DNA from: Hyparrhenia diplandra
Lineage: Eukaryota; Streptophyta; Magnoliopsida; Poales; Poaceae
Direction of reading: 5' to 3'
DNA length: 64,000 nucleotides
NCBI GenBank assembly: GCA_015847255.1
Contig: JADLZK010005528.1
Location: 496,001 to 560,000, forward strand
The position numbers and the translations under genes were made by a program. Under the pieces are notes generated by a model. That model worked only from the letters and a program-made list of their open reading frames with translations. It did no database searches and was not told the DNA's origin. Positions within the stretch are counted from its first letter, which is position 1, and each line of letters begins with the position of its first letter. Positions 1 to 11,592 of the stretch are shown here, one piece after another.

Positions 1-123
1 ATTCTTAAATAATTTAACTAAGACCAAACAATCATCAGGCACAAAGTAACTGGACAAAAGAGAAAAAATCTTAAATTGTGAACAAAGTCTTGGGTTGGTT
101 ACCTCCTTGTTCTTGTGGCTGTG
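1..123 (-). other. Flank of gypsy element D; possible exon end and intron of a CACTA gene
   Basis: Read on the minus strand, the sequence just left of element D continues the basic, Gln-rich reading frame found at 8826-9024 (ending about RTEIAQPQEQG). It then meets a plausible splice donor (GGAG then GTAACC, about positions 103-95) and AT-rich intron-like DNA. If element D is removed, the frame is continuous across the insertion site. I infer that this is part of the gene of CACTA element E, broken by D. No domain is recognised, so the gene identity is weak. Confidence 0.3.
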
Positions 124-3100
124 TGTAACACCCTAAATTTTGCATGATTTTTAAAATAGTAAATTTGATTTTATTTATGCATTTTATGTGATGCATTGAA
201 TTTAGGAATAATAATTTTTATAAAAATTAAAATCCATCATAAGGTTAGATACATGTTTGTGCACTCATCTTTTGCTACATTGTTATTTTTGTATTGCTTG
301 AATTTGATCAAATTTGCAAAAGAATTCAAATTGATTTGAAAAGCATTTGAAAATGGTTCATATAAAAGAAAAAGGTTTTCTTCCCCTTCACTCTTTCCTG
401 GCAATTTTGGCCATCGGCCAGTTGCTGTTGATCCTTCGGCCTGCTGGCCATTTCTCTCATTTTGGCCAAAAGGCTCGGTCTCCCTCTTCCTCGGCACGCC
501 TTTATTTCTACAGTTAAATTCCTTGTTTATCTGTCCAAGCTTTCATTGGAAGCTCCATAGAATCTTTTCTTTGCAATCCAAATACTTTGTTTGGGTTTCT
601 CATGTTCTATATTGTCTCTGAGAATTTTTCCTAAATCTTCGGAGCTTTCAGAGTATTCTTCAAGAGCTTAAATAATAATTCTAGACTTTTCTAGAATTAT
701 TTTATCAATGAAATTATTTAATTTTAAAATAATAAATATCTCATTCTTTCACTAGGCTTATGCATTTATTTATCAATGGGCTTAATAATTATGTAGGCCC
801 ATTAGTAAGGTGGAGCTAGCCTGTAACATCAATTAGTACCATATTGTTAGTTGATGTATCCCGGAGAGTTTTTTTCTTCCTATAAATATCAAGGCCGTTC
901 CATCGCATCTTCTAACAAACCCTTATCTAAATCGAGTTGATCTATACGTACGCAACCTGCCGCCGCCTAGCCCTAGCTTCATCTCGCCGGCTGTCAAGAA
1001 GCAACCGTCTCAGCTGCAGCCACACTACTGGACGTGTCCTTGTTGTCAAGTTCTCCGTTCCGCTCTTCATCTCAAAGGTTTCCAAGCTTTGGGCGTTGTT
1101 CCCTTCATTGCTCGCCTTGGCCTGCATGTAGCTGCAATCCGGACGATGCCTTATATGGATGGTGAGTAGTTTGCTTGTGTTGTTATCTCTCACGTCTACT
1201 CAACGTCATGTTCATCACATCCAGGCCATTATCTTTATTTCACCTCAATCTCTCGTGGCTTTACATCAGTTATCCTCGCTGTCGTGTTGCAGAACGTTGT
1301 CGTCCGTCGAGCAGTATGCCGTCACCGTACGTTCCTCTTCCTACCAAATTGAATCCCTAGGTGAGCTCTTCTCGTCTTTTTTTATCTGCTTCAGCAGCAC
1401 CACGTAGCTTGCTAGCGCTCCCTCACGCATGTTCAAGAAACGTTATGAATCCTGGGCCGTGTGTCACCCAACTTGCTCTTGCTAGCTTGATGATGCCATC
1501 AGCATCACGTCATGTCACATTATGGCCGTTTTCCTTTAGAAAAACAAGTCCACAAATACAAGGGAAATACACTCATATCCATCGAAACCTTGAGCTCCTC
1601 CAATATCTAGCTCGTAGACCCTTCAACATTCAAAATCAGATTTGATTGTTTTATTTCGAAAATCAAGTTGCTATTATTTCTTTAAACTTCCATCAGATTT
1701 CAAAACTCCATAACTTTTGTATTTCAAATCCGATTTAGTTCATTCAACTCACGTTGGATTCGTAATTTCGTAATCTACATGTTAGTATCACTGTTAGTCA
1801 GGTTTCAAACTTTTAAATTTCGAATTGAATTTAGTTTATTATTTTATTACTATTAAACTTGTAAAATTCATATCTACACCGTTTTAGCTCGATTTCGGTG
1901 ATCTTCACGTCACGTGTGATCGTAGTGACGTGTAGAATAGTTTTATAAACTTTTCAAACTGTTTTTCCACTGTTGGTGTACTGTTCTAATGGTAGTCTTC
2001 TTTTTGCCATGCATGATTGGATCCATATGTTTGTGCATTGTCGATTGGAATCGAGTAGACGGTGAGCTTTTGCGTTGGTGATCTAGAAGAAGTTGATGAT
2101 CAAGAAGGATTTATTTTGAAGCTTGGACTTGAAGACAGGATATCTTTTTAAGGCAAGTATAGCATGGGACTATCCTTGTTACCTATTCACTGTTAATCAC
2201 TTAATCATATGCATGTGTCTAATTTGCCAACCTTAAGGACATCCTAGCCGGTTATCTTGTTTATTGATTCCTATGGGTTACTGCATATGGGTAGTTCTTA
2301 CTAGTGCTCTACATAAATAATTATGATATGAATGAATATATGATATGATGGTAAAGACTTGAATGTTGGTAACATGGACTTTAGAGTCGGGCTCATGCTT
2401 TTTCATGATGCTCGGACTCTCCGTAAGGACTTATCGTCGTGATCATCCGGGATATCAAGACAGCTATGGGGGTCACATGGCTCGACTTTGGTTGTTCAAG
2501 GGGTCTACCTAACTTTGTTGGTGGTTTGCCAAAATAGCGAGAAACGGGGTTGTAGCTCACGTTGGCCATTCAATATTTTTAGGAGGGTCTTTGAACGACT
2601 TTATATGGTCTTCACTTGGTTGGGGAGTCGCGAACCTACTCCGGTGGAAACCATGACCCGTAGTGAAAGTGTACACCTCTGTAGCAGAGTATAACCGTTA
2701 TAACGGCCGTGTTCGGGCGGTCATGAACGGCCTTGGAGACATTACGAATAGAGATGATACTTGAGACATGGATATGAGATGATGATGATGTTGGAACTGG
2801 ACAATGATGATGGACGGTCATGAGAACGATACTTATGATGATAATGTGGGCTAATGGGTTAAGCATAACTTCTTTGCTAAATAAATGCTAAAACTTTGAC
2901 TTACTAAAATGCTTACCGCAGTTAAACCAGTGTCAAGACTTTTGAGCCTCATAACCCCATGTTATGCTTGCGGAGTTCGACATGGACTCACCCTTGCTAT
3001 TTCACCCCACCTCGGGGAAGAAGTTAGGCTTGTGATCAACCGGTCGGTCGGTCCCTGTGGAGTCTACACCAGAAGATTGAAGAGTCTTTCCATTTGTCCG

Positions 3101-3249
3101 GTAGCCGAGGTTATTTGTTTTTATATTATGTTCGTTATATTTTAAGCATTGTGAATTGATACTCCATTTATTTGTAAACTATATGTGAGAATTGACTTCG
3201 GGGCTCACATATAGCATCATCTGGTTTTGTTCTTAAAACCGGTGTTACA
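124..3249 (+). repeat. 5' LTR of element D
   Basis: Starts TGTAACACC and ends GGTGTTACA, a perfect 9-bp terminal inverted repeat. It aligns base for base with 5709-8825. Short translated frames inside it are repeated in both LTRs and are not genes. Confidence 0.92.
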
Positions 3250-3251
3250 AA

Positions 3252-3266
3252 GTTGGTATCAGCTCC
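3252..3266 (+). other. Primer binding site of element D (tRNA-iMet type)
   Basis: TTGGTATCAG lies two bases after the LTR end. The canonical plant iMet site is TGGTATCAGAGC; here the bases after CAG differ (CTCC instead of AGCC), again next to a CAG. Confidence 0.75.
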
Positions 3267-5694
3267 GTGTCGACTGTAGGGCCTTAAAGCCTAGTTAGAA
3301 TTGGACGTCTTTGCTTTCTTTCATCCTCGGTTGGTGCGAATGCTGCAAGACCGATACCCAGATCAGCATGCTCAAGAGGAGTATAGATGCACTAATTGGA
3401 CGCATCCTAAGTATAAGAGTTCTTTGGAGCATAGAAGTTGGAAGAGAGTCAACTAGAGTTTGCAGAAGTAAGGCAACATCATGAGGAATCTCTTAATAAA
3501 TGGAGAAGTCGTGCCGGATTACCAAGGATCAACGGAGTAGAGGAGGTGTTCTAACCATCCACCTGCAAAAGGTGTACCCCTGGATGTCACTACAATCACA
3601 CCGTGTTAGTAGGAATTTATGTCCCTTATGCAACAAAACGTTAGTAGCCAACGTTGAATCATTGTTTGATTTGTGCATCTCTATTGCTTTGTTGAATTGT
3701 TATTATGCATATGTTTGTCTTGGATGTTTGTATTGAGTGGTATGATTTTTGTTGGTTTATCCACAATTTCATTAGTTCATAGGCTTAAGGTTTAAGGAAT
3801 TAGTGTAATAAATAGTCGGGTTGGTTTTCTTGTTTCTGCCCATCCTGTTTTTTTTTTGGGAGCAATCTGAGTTCTTTGGCTTATACCTCTATCATTGGAT
3901 GAGCAAAAATTATGGAAAAATTCTGGAAACAAGTACACTTCCATATCTTCCTTTGAGCGCAAGAATTACCCTCATATCTATTATGTTTTGACAGTTATGA
4001 AAATCACAAGATGATGCAACTGTGCTGTCAGGAATCTGGACTAGTTTCTGTTGTGCACTGTTTTCGATGAACTTAAGTGCCGAATCTGAATATGAAATCT
4101 ATTAGAAGTTGTAGAGAATTTCATAAGCTTTCCAACGGTGTAAAGCACGACCTTCTTGGATTAACAGAACTCAAATTATTGATGTTTTATTGAGCTGCTA
4201 TTATTCTACTCATGAGGAATTTCAGAATACTTGGTCTTGATTATACACGTGAGTTTTCTTGGATATCATAAGGTCACTAAGATGGATTAACTCACATAAA
4301 GAGAACATTTATGCTACCCCTTGTTGATCCCCTAGTTAATCCTTTCTTAAGGGGGGTAGCCACGCTGAAAAAGTTGCAACATGAAGATTGATATATACTA
4401 GTCCTTAACCTCGGAAGCATCGACTATCTTTATGGTTGGGAAGTCAACATCAAGTGTAGGCATCCTTCATTCAAGATTGACGATTATTGGACCATTTACA
4501 AGGGGCTTGTGTGTTCATCATGATTGGGTTTGTTTCAAGCTATCACTTTGGAATTCAACCTTCAACTCAAGACAAGTTTGCTTTGATGGCATAGGAGCGT
4601 AATGTTGGATTTCTCTACAATTTGTTGAGTGAGTTTTGTTTGGAAAAAAATATCTCACGGTTATGATATCCCTAATTTTGGATTTGCATGGAGAATTCAA
4701 GAGCGACGTGTTGAGTTGAAGTCGTCTAAGTATGCAAAATTGTTTCCTTGGAATGAAATGATGCTATTGGAGGTTGAAGGAAGATGTGTCTAAGTCTCTC
4801 CGGATGGTACTATGAGAGAAGATATTAAGTGTGGTTGGATGTCAAGTCGATGTATATCAGTGATGTCTACCAGGATTGTAGGAATCAATAGAACTACTAA
4901 GATGGTGTTGAGTTTGAGATGTTCTTGTTGGTTTGGGCTACTCAAGAGTTACGACTTGGAAAAAAAATGTTAATAGCTATAGGAGCAGAAGTCGTTGCTG
5001 TTATGTCTTTAGCAAAGAAGAGTTATGCTAAGAAGATTCGGACGACACCACATGATAGAAATTTGGATTCAAAGTTTGGGCAACTTGACTTCAGAAAAGT
5101 CACTAATATTTGAAGTTGGATGAATATTCTACTTTGGGATAAAAGATTCACAAAGGACTTTTTCACAAGGTTGGTTTTGAGCAAGTGACAAATCACTAAG
5201 AGATGGTTTGAGTCACCTAAGAGTTTTCTAAATACTTGTTTAGAATTAGTTTAGCAAGTCACTTGGAGTAGAGATTGGATATTACGGATTAGAAAGTGAT
5301 ATAGTAGAACACACTGAGAGCTATTGCGTTTCGGTTGGAATTGGTGAGACACGAAATTGCCATACAATGGATCTCAAGATGGTCTTTATGAGAAGCATAA
5401 AGAATGGTTTGAAGAGTAAACTAGTACCCCGCTGCAACAATTTATTTGAGGTTACTAAAAGGAAACAAGTGGGATAACCGTTAGAAGACACTAGGAGTTG
5501 GTTGAAGTCACTAAGAGTTGTGGAATTAACATTTAGAACTAGTTCAACAAGTCATTTGGAGTAAGGTTTAGGATAAGCAGGGGGGTAAGGCGTCATCATT
5601 GCCGAGATAACAGGAATACTCGAGTGAAGAATATACGAAGACGGTCTCTGTCTTTTTGATCATCAACTTCCAAATCTCGGGGACGAGATTTTCT
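3267..5694 (+). other. Internal region of element D, non-coding
   Basis: About 2.4 kb with no reading frame above 80 codons and no recognisable gag or pol motif on either strand. Many stops occur in all frames. It is either a deletion derivative or a LARD-type internal domain. The last 40 bases resemble the 3' end of gypsy polyproteins (a GGGGACGAGATTTT block), so it descends from a coding element. Confidence 0.7.
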
Positions 5695-5708
5695 TTAAGG
5701 GGTAGAAT
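5695..5708 (+). other. Polypurine tract of element D
   Basis: TAAGGGGTAGAATT sits immediately before the 3' LTR start TGTAACACC. Position and sequence match plus-strand priming sites of Tekay/Del-type gypsy elements. Confidence 0.75.
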
Positions 5709-8700
5709 TGTAACACCCGAAATTTTGCATGATTTTTAAAATAGTAAATTTGATTTTATTTATGCATTTTATGTGATGCATTGAATTTAGGAATAATAAT
5801 TTTTATAAAAATTAAAATCCATCATAAGGTTAGATACATGTTTGTGCACTCATGCTGCTACATTGTTATTTTTGTATTGCTTGAATTTGATCAAATTTGC
5901 AAAAGAATTCAAATTGATTTGAAAAGCATTTGAAAATGGTTCATATAAAAGAAAAAGGTTTTCTTCCCTTCACTCTTTCCCGGCAATTTTGGCCATCGGC
6001 CGATTTGCCGTTGATCCTTCGGCCTGCTGGCCATTTCTCTCATTTTGGCCAAAAGGCTCGGTCTCCCTCTTCCTCGGCACGCCTTTATTTCTACGATTAA
6101 ATTCCTTGTTTATCTGTCCAAGCTTTCATTGGAAGCTCCATAGAATCTTTTCTTTGCAATCCAAATACTTTGTTTGGGTTTCTCATGTTCTATATTGTCT
6201 CTCGAGAATTTTCCCTAAATCTTTGAGCTTTTGAGTATTCTTCGCAGCTTAAATAATAATTCTAGACTTTTCTAGAATTATTTTATCAATGAAATTAGTT
6301 AATTTTGAAAATAATAAAATATCTCATTCTTTCACTAGGCTTATGCATTTATTTATCAATGGGCTTAATAATTATGTAGACCCATTAGTAAGGTGGAGCT
6401 AGCTTTGTAACATCAATTAGTACCGTATTGTTAGTTGATGTATCCACGGAGAGTTTTTCTTCCTATAAATATCAAGGCTGTTCCATCGCATCTTCTAACA
6501 AACCCTTATCTAAATCGAAGTTGATCTATACGTACGCAACCTGCCGCCTAGCCCTAGCTTCATCTCGCCGGCTGTCAAGAAGCAACCGTCTAAGCTGCAG
6601 CCACACTACTGGACGTGCCCTTGTTGTCAAGTTCTCCGTTCCGCTCTTCATCTCAAAGGTTTCCAAGCTTTGGGCGTTGTTCCTTCATTGCTCGCCTTGG
6701 CCTGCATGTAGCTGCAATCCGGACGATGCCTTATATGGATGGTGAGTAGTTTGCTTGTGTTGTTATCTCTCACGTCTACTCAACGTCATGTTCATCACAT
6801 CCAGGCCATTATCTTTATTTCACCTCAATCTCTTGTGGCTTTACATCAGTTATCCTCGCTGTCGTGCTGCAGAACGTTGTCGTCCGTCGAGCAGTATGCC
6901 GTCACCGTACGTTCCTCTTCCTACCAAATTGAATCCCTAGGTGAGCTCTTCTCGTCTTTTTATCTGCTTCAGCAGCACCACGTAACTTGCTAGCGCTCCC
7001 TCACGCATGTTCAAGAAACGTTATGAATCCTGGGCCGTGTGTCACCCAACTTGCTCTTGCTAGCTTGATGATGCCATCAGCATCACGTCATGTCACATTA
7101 TGGCCGTTTTCCTTTAGAAAAACAAGTCCACAAATACAAGGGAAATACACTCATATCCATCGAAACCTTGAGCTCCTCCAATATCTAGCTCGTAGACCCT
7201 TCAACATTCAAAATCAGATTTGATTGTTTTATTTCGAAAATCAAGTTGCTATTATTTACGAAACTTCCATCAGATTTCAAAACTCCATAACTTTTGTATT
7301 TCAAATCCGATTTAGTTCATTCAACTCACGTTGGATTCGTAATTTCGTAATCTACATGTTAGTATCACTGTTAGTCAGGTTTTAAACTTTTAAGTTTCGA
7401 ATTGAATTTAGTTTATTATTTTATTACTATTAAACTTGTAAAATTCATATCTACACCGTTTTTAGCTCGATTTCGGTGATCTTCACGTCACGTGTGATCG
7501 TAGTGACGTGTAGAATAGTTTTATAAACTTTTCAAACTGTTTTTCCACTGTTGGTGTACTGTTCTAATGGTAGTCTTGTTTGCCATGCATGATTGGATCC
7601 ATATGTTTGTCTGTTGCTGATTGGAATCGAGTAGACGGTGAGCTTTGCGTTGGTGATCTAGAAGAAGTTGATGATCAAGAAGGATTTATTTTGAAGCTTG
7701 GACTTGAAGACAGGGATATCTTTTTTAAGGCAAGTATAGCATGGGACTATCCTTGTTACCTATTCTTTGTTAATCACTTAATCATATGCATGTGTCTAAT
7801 TTGCCAACCTTAAGGACATCCTAGCCAGTTATCTTGTTTATTGATTCCTATGGGTTACTGCATATGGGTAGTTCTTACTAGTGCTCTACATAAATAATTA
7901 TGATATGAATGAATATATGATATGATGGTAAAGACTTGAATGTTGGTAACATGGACTTTAGAGTCGGGCTCATGCTTTTTCATGATGCTCTGGACTCTCC
8001 GTAAGGACTTATCTGTCGTGATCATCCGGGATATACAGTACAGCTATGGGGGTCACATGGCTCTGACTTTGGTTGTTCAAGGGGTCTACCTAACTTTGTT
8101 GGTGGTTTGCCAAAATAGCGAGAAACGGGGTTGTAGCTCTGTTGGCCATTCAATATTTTTAGGAGGGTCTTTGAACGACTTTATATGGTCTTCACTTGGT
8201 TAGGGAGTCGCGAACCTACTCTGGTGGAAACCATGACCCGTAGTGAAAGTGTACACCTCTGCGCAGAGTATAAACTGTTGTAACGGCCGTGTTCGCGGTC
8301 ATGAACGGCCTTGGAGACATTCTGAGAATAGAGATGATACTGAGACATGGATATGAGATGATGATGATGTTGGAACTGGACAATGACGATGGACGGTCAT
8401 GAGAACGATACTTATGATGATAATGTGGGCTAATGGGTTAAGCATAACTTACTGCTAAATAAATGCTAAAACTTTGACTTACTAAAATGCTTACCGCAGT
8501 TAAACCAGTGTCAAGCCTTTTGAGCCTCATAACCCCATGTTATGCTTGTGGAGTTCGACATGGACTCACCCTTGCTATTTCACCCCACCTCAGAAGAAGT
8601 TAGGCTTGTGATCAACCGGTCGGTCGGTCCTCGTGGAGTCTACGAGAAGATTGAAGAGTCTTTCCATTGCCCGGGTAGCCGAGGTTATTTGTTTTTATAT

Positions 8701-8825
8701 TATGTTCGTTATATTTTAAGCATTGTGAATTGATACTCCATTTATTTGTAAACTATATGTGAGAATTGACTTCCGGGGCTCACATATAGCATCATCGGGT
8801 TTTGTTCTTAAAACCGGGTGTTACA
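5709..8825 (+). repeat. 3' LTR of element D
   Basis: About 3117 bp, collinear with the 5' LTR. Differences are mostly one- to three-base changes at CTG/CAG (for example GCTCTGG here against GCTCGG in the 5' copy, and GGCTCTGAC against GGCTCGAC). Confidence 0.92.
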
Positions 8826-9480
8826 CTCGTGCGATTTCGGTTCTTGTGGTCGTGCGGTTTCTTCTTCCCCGTACGTTGTTCTTCTTTTGTTGCTTGTTCT
8901 TGCGAAGGTTTCTTCTTAAGTTGACCCCTTGTTGCCACCATGGGGATGTACAGGTGGTGCGGTGAACCCTACACGACGAAGAAGCGGATGCAAAGGGATT
9001 TCGCCGGCGATGGGTTGTCCCCAAATTCTGAAATGGGTAACGTTAGATCGTGTTGACAAAGAAGGGGATTAGGCGATGAGATAGGGGGTGCGGATTTTGA
9101 TGTCGGCGACGACGCATGTCCTCGCCGGATCTGCTTCACCGCAAGGCGGGCGGTTACGTAAGTGTGGAAGAGAGGTCCATAGGGGGAGGTGGACGTACCA
9201 CCTCGTCGTGGTAGAGGAAGCGATTTCGTCGACGGTGGTTGTGTCCAGCGGCGGCCGCTAGGGTTTGGGAATCGGGAATGCCGGGGGGGGAGGGGAAATG
9301 AGTGGGGATGGTGGTGACGAAGACGGGGTTTTTGGCGGTATTTTTTGGCGCTAATTTTTTTCGGGATGACAACATTGAAATGTTTCGCCGCCCAATGTTC
9401 TTTTCGCTCAAATTTTTTTTTTTTTTTGGTTTTTGTATTTTTTTATCCGGGCTTTTAAAATACCTAAATGTAGCTAAAAT
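8826..9480 (-). other. Possible 5' exon/UTR region of CACTA gene E (minus strand), GC-rich
   Basis: A GC-rich stretch between gypsy D and the 327-bp array. On the minus strand it holds an ORF at 9024-8826 rich in Lys, Arg and Gln (residues such as RKNKQQKKNN and RGRRNRTTTRT), interrupted by D. Upstream lies a CCCTAGCGGCCG-type 5'-leader sequence near 9260. Basic first exons are common in genes of plant CACTA elements, and the right end of such an element lies at 11592. Function is not recognised; this is an inference from context. Confidence 0.3.
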
Positions 9481-9481
9481 A

Positions 9482-10386
9482 AGCTATTGTGAGAAGTGTA
9501 CCACCAGTTTCTCAAAATCATCTCAAACTTTTTTGGGGAGTCTATGGAGCCAACATATGATGCTATGTGAACTTGTGGAATTTTCAAACCATGTTTACCT
9601 ATTTTCTGTAATTATTTGTCGTTTAAATCAATAAAACTAGTTAAAATACCTAAATGAAGGTAAAAAATCTAAAATTTTGGTGGGACACATCATTTTGATG
9701 TAGGTTGTTGGGAAAAAAATTTGAGTGGATTCAGAGAAAGTGTTGGTACACATCCTCACAATGACCCACGTCTCTCTCACTTGTTCTAGTCACTGAGAGA
9801 GGTGGTCATGGTAGTGCGAGAAGTGTACCACCACTTTCTCGAAATCGTCTCAAACTTTTTTGGGGAGTCCATGGAGCCAACCTATGATGCTGTGTGAACT
9901 TGTGGAATTTTCGGACCATGTTTACCTATTTACGTAATTATTTGTTTGTTTAAATCAATAAAACTAGTTAAAATACCAAAATGAAGGTAAAAAATCTAAA
10001 ATTTTGGTGGGACACATCATTTTGATGTAGGTTGTTGGGAAAAAATTTGAGTGGATTCAGAGAAAGTGTTGGTACACATCCTCATAATGATCCACGTCTC
10101 TCTCACTTGTTCTAGTCACTATGAGAGAGGTGGTCATGGTAGTGCGAGAAGTGTACCACCACTTTCTTGAAATTGTTTCAAACTTTTTGGGGAGACTATG
10201 GAGCCAACCTATGATGCTGTGTGAACTTGTGGAATTTTCAGACCATGTTTACCTATTTCTGTAATTATTTGCTGTTTAAATCAATAAAACTAGTTAAAAT
10301 ACCTAAATGAAGGTAAAAAAATCTAAAATTTTGGTGGGACACATCATTTTGATGTAGGTTGTTGGGAAAAAAATTTGAGTAAAAAA
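9482..10386. repeat. 327-bp tandem array, about 2.8 units
   Basis: The anchor ATAAAACTAG recurs at 9631, 9958 and 10284, giving periods of 327 and 326 bp. Each unit carries AAAATCTAAAATTTTGGTGG, a GGGACACATCATTTTGATG block and the motif GAGAGAGGTGGTCATGGTAG. No coding potential. Such arrays are common inside CACTA elements. Confidence 0.85.
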
Positions 10387-10742
10387 AGATGTCTAAAAAA
10401 GAGGAAATAGTAGATTGAAAAAAAGATGCTTAAAAAACAGTGAAATAGTAAAAAAAGATGCTTAAAAACAGAACCGCCCGGCTGGACGCCAACGACAATC
10501 GTCGATCTACCGCCTCGACGCCAACGCCAACGCCGATCACCGCCGGGACGCTAACGCCAACGCCAACGCTTTGTCACCCGGTGGGACGCCGCCGCCGCTG
10601 GCCCGTGTGCACGATCAAGTTCGGGAGTTAGACAACAAAACTCCTTGGCCGGGTGTTGGTCTATGGCCCATGCACGATTCAATTCTAATGTTCGTATGTA
10701 TCAAATAAAATAACTTCCATACATCCAACAAAACACTTGATC
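10387..10742. other. No gene; GC-rich CGCCAACG minisatellite and intergenic DNA
   Basis: At 10387-10465 an A-rich stretch repeats AAAAAGATGCTTAAAAA about three times. At 10475-10590 the short motif GACGCCAACGCCAACG recurs irregularly. The rest shows nothing recognisable. Confidence 0.5.
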
Positions 10743-10818
10743 GAGCCCGATTGGTAACGCAGTTATTCAGTAAATGCCGGTTGCGAGTTCGAACCATCCT
10801 CGGCGCATTATTTTTGCA
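10743..10818 (+). repeat. tRNA-derived SINE-like segment
   Basis: TTGGTAACGCAG is A-box-like, and 35 bases later GCGAGTTCGAACCATC matches the pol III B-box consensus GGTTCRANNCC. Spacing and order fit a tRNA-derived head. The tail runs into a T-rich segment (ATTATTTTTGCACAA). No intact cloverleaf can be drawn, so this is not called a tRNA gene. Confidence 0.4.
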
Positions 10819-10828
10819 CAATTTCTTT

Positions 10829-10960
10829 AAGGGGGCGAGGTCGAGTGCGGCCTTGGGCCAAGGCCGAGGTGGAGCGCGGCCTGTGGGCGAGGTCGAGAGC
10901 GGTCTTGGGCCAAGGCTGAGGTGGAGCGGCCTTGGGCCAAGTTCGGGCCGCCGATCTCAC
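10829..10960. repeat. GC-rich minisatellite, GCGAGGTCGAG unit
   Basis: Two to three imperfect copies of an approximately 55-bp unit containing GAGGTCGAG, GGCCTTGGGCCAAGG and CGAGGTGGAGCG. GGCCTTGGGCCAAGGCC is itself a near-perfect palindrome. Both strands give low-complexity reading frames that are not genes. Confidence 0.65.
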
Positions 10961-11077
10961 GTAAAAAAAAAACTTCATGGACTACTGGCCGAAGTTGATC
11001 GCTCGGGCCACGCCGAGGTACATCGACTTGGTGGTTCTGGGCCACCTCGAGTTATATTGGGTTAGGCACGCTAGATA

Positions 11078-11260
11078 ATGAACTTTGGTGGGACCCCGCC
11101 GCCGTGGGACCATTTGGTGGTGCACGGGTGGGACCCTGGCCGCCGGTGGGACCATTTTGCGGGGCATGGGTGGGACCACGTCGTCAGGTGGGACCATTTG
11201 GTGGTGCACGGGTGGGACCCATCGCCGTGGGACCCTTTCATGGGGGCAACCGTTAGCGTG
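11078..11260. repeat. GC-rich minisatellite, GGTGGGACCA unit
   Basis: GGTGGGACC recurs about every 16-35 bases, alternating with TTTGGTGGTGCACGG. The plus-strand frame encodes a Trp-Asp-His repeat only because of the DNA repeat. Probably internal sequence of CACTA element E. Confidence 0.65.
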
Positions 11261-11269
11261 ACAAACGGC

Positions 11270-11592
11270 TAAAAGCAATGCAAACGGGAGGTCGCGGCGG
11301 TGACGATTGAGAAAACTCAATTGTGATGAATTGAGAATTCATCACTCCAATGAGGCAAACGGCTCAAGTGGGACCGGTAGGTGGGCCATAGGGGCAAACG
11401 ATATCCATGACGATTGATATACGTGGATGAATGACGATATATAACTTTTTCGTCATTATTTTGTGTGCCTGGGCTTTGTCACTTGAGACATGTGACGATC
11501 CTATAATTTTCGTCATAGAAAGGGCTCGATCTATGATGACATTTTCAAGCGTCACGAGGTTTTTGTCATGGATGAGCAGATTTCTACTAGTG
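11270..11592 (-). mobile_element. Terminal region of CACTA (En/Spm) element E
   Basis: The edge at 11592, read on the minus strand, begins CACTAGTAGAAATCTGC, the hallmark terminus of plant CACTA elements. Inside it, short subterminal motifs repeat in both orientations (ATGACGAAAA, CGTCATGG, TGACGAT). The element interrupts the gag frame of copia element C (11593 onward). The opposite terminus is not seen within the window, so E probably extends left past position 1 and hosts gypsy D. Confidence 0.75.

Larger units (their letters stand above)
124..8825 (+). mobile_element. Complete Ty3/gypsy LTR retrotransposon D, long LTRs, non-autonomous
   Basis: Two LTRs of about 3.1 kb flank an internal region of only about 2.46 kb. 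Both LTRs begin TGTAACACC and end GGTGTTACA. A primer site reading TTGGTATCAG follows the 5' LTR, and a GGGGACGAGATTTTCTTTAAGGGG block with a purine-rich tract precedes the 3' LTR. This arrangement is known from Tekay/Del-type chromoviruses. Flanks are CTGTG (119-123) and CTCGTG (8826-8831), which fit a 5-bp target duplication if one CTG was misread. No gag, protease, RT, integrase or chromodomain frame can be seen, so it must have been moved by an autonomous relative. The LTRs are near-identical apart from CTG/CAG-associated differences, suggesting a young insertion. Confidence 0.9.

Noticed and set aside
124..3249. Short frames such as 937-1131 and 1361-1645 as genes
   Set aside because: They lie inside LTR D and recur in the other LTR (6428 onward) with shifted starts; no domain.
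3250..5708. Chromodomain or integrase remnant in element D
   Set aside because: Only the final GGGGACGAGATTTT block resembles the end of a gypsy polyprotein; no catalytic or chromodomain residues were found in any frame.
9482..10386. Regular repeats that could suggest a CRISPR-like array
   Set aside because: Units are 327 bp and the whole unit repeats with no unique spacers; this is a plain tandem repeat in a plant transposon.
10743..10818. Functional tRNA gene
   Set aside because: A- and B-box-like strings are present, but no complete cloverleaf or acceptor stem can be formed.
11078..11272. Plus-strand frame encoding a Trp-Asp-His repeat peptide
   Set aside because: It is produced by the GGTGGGACCA minisatellite; it has no start context, no conservation signal, and all frames there are repetitive.
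8826..11592. Complete CACTA element within the window
   Set aside because: Only one terminus is found; no second CACTA end with a matching 3-bp duplication is seen to the left.
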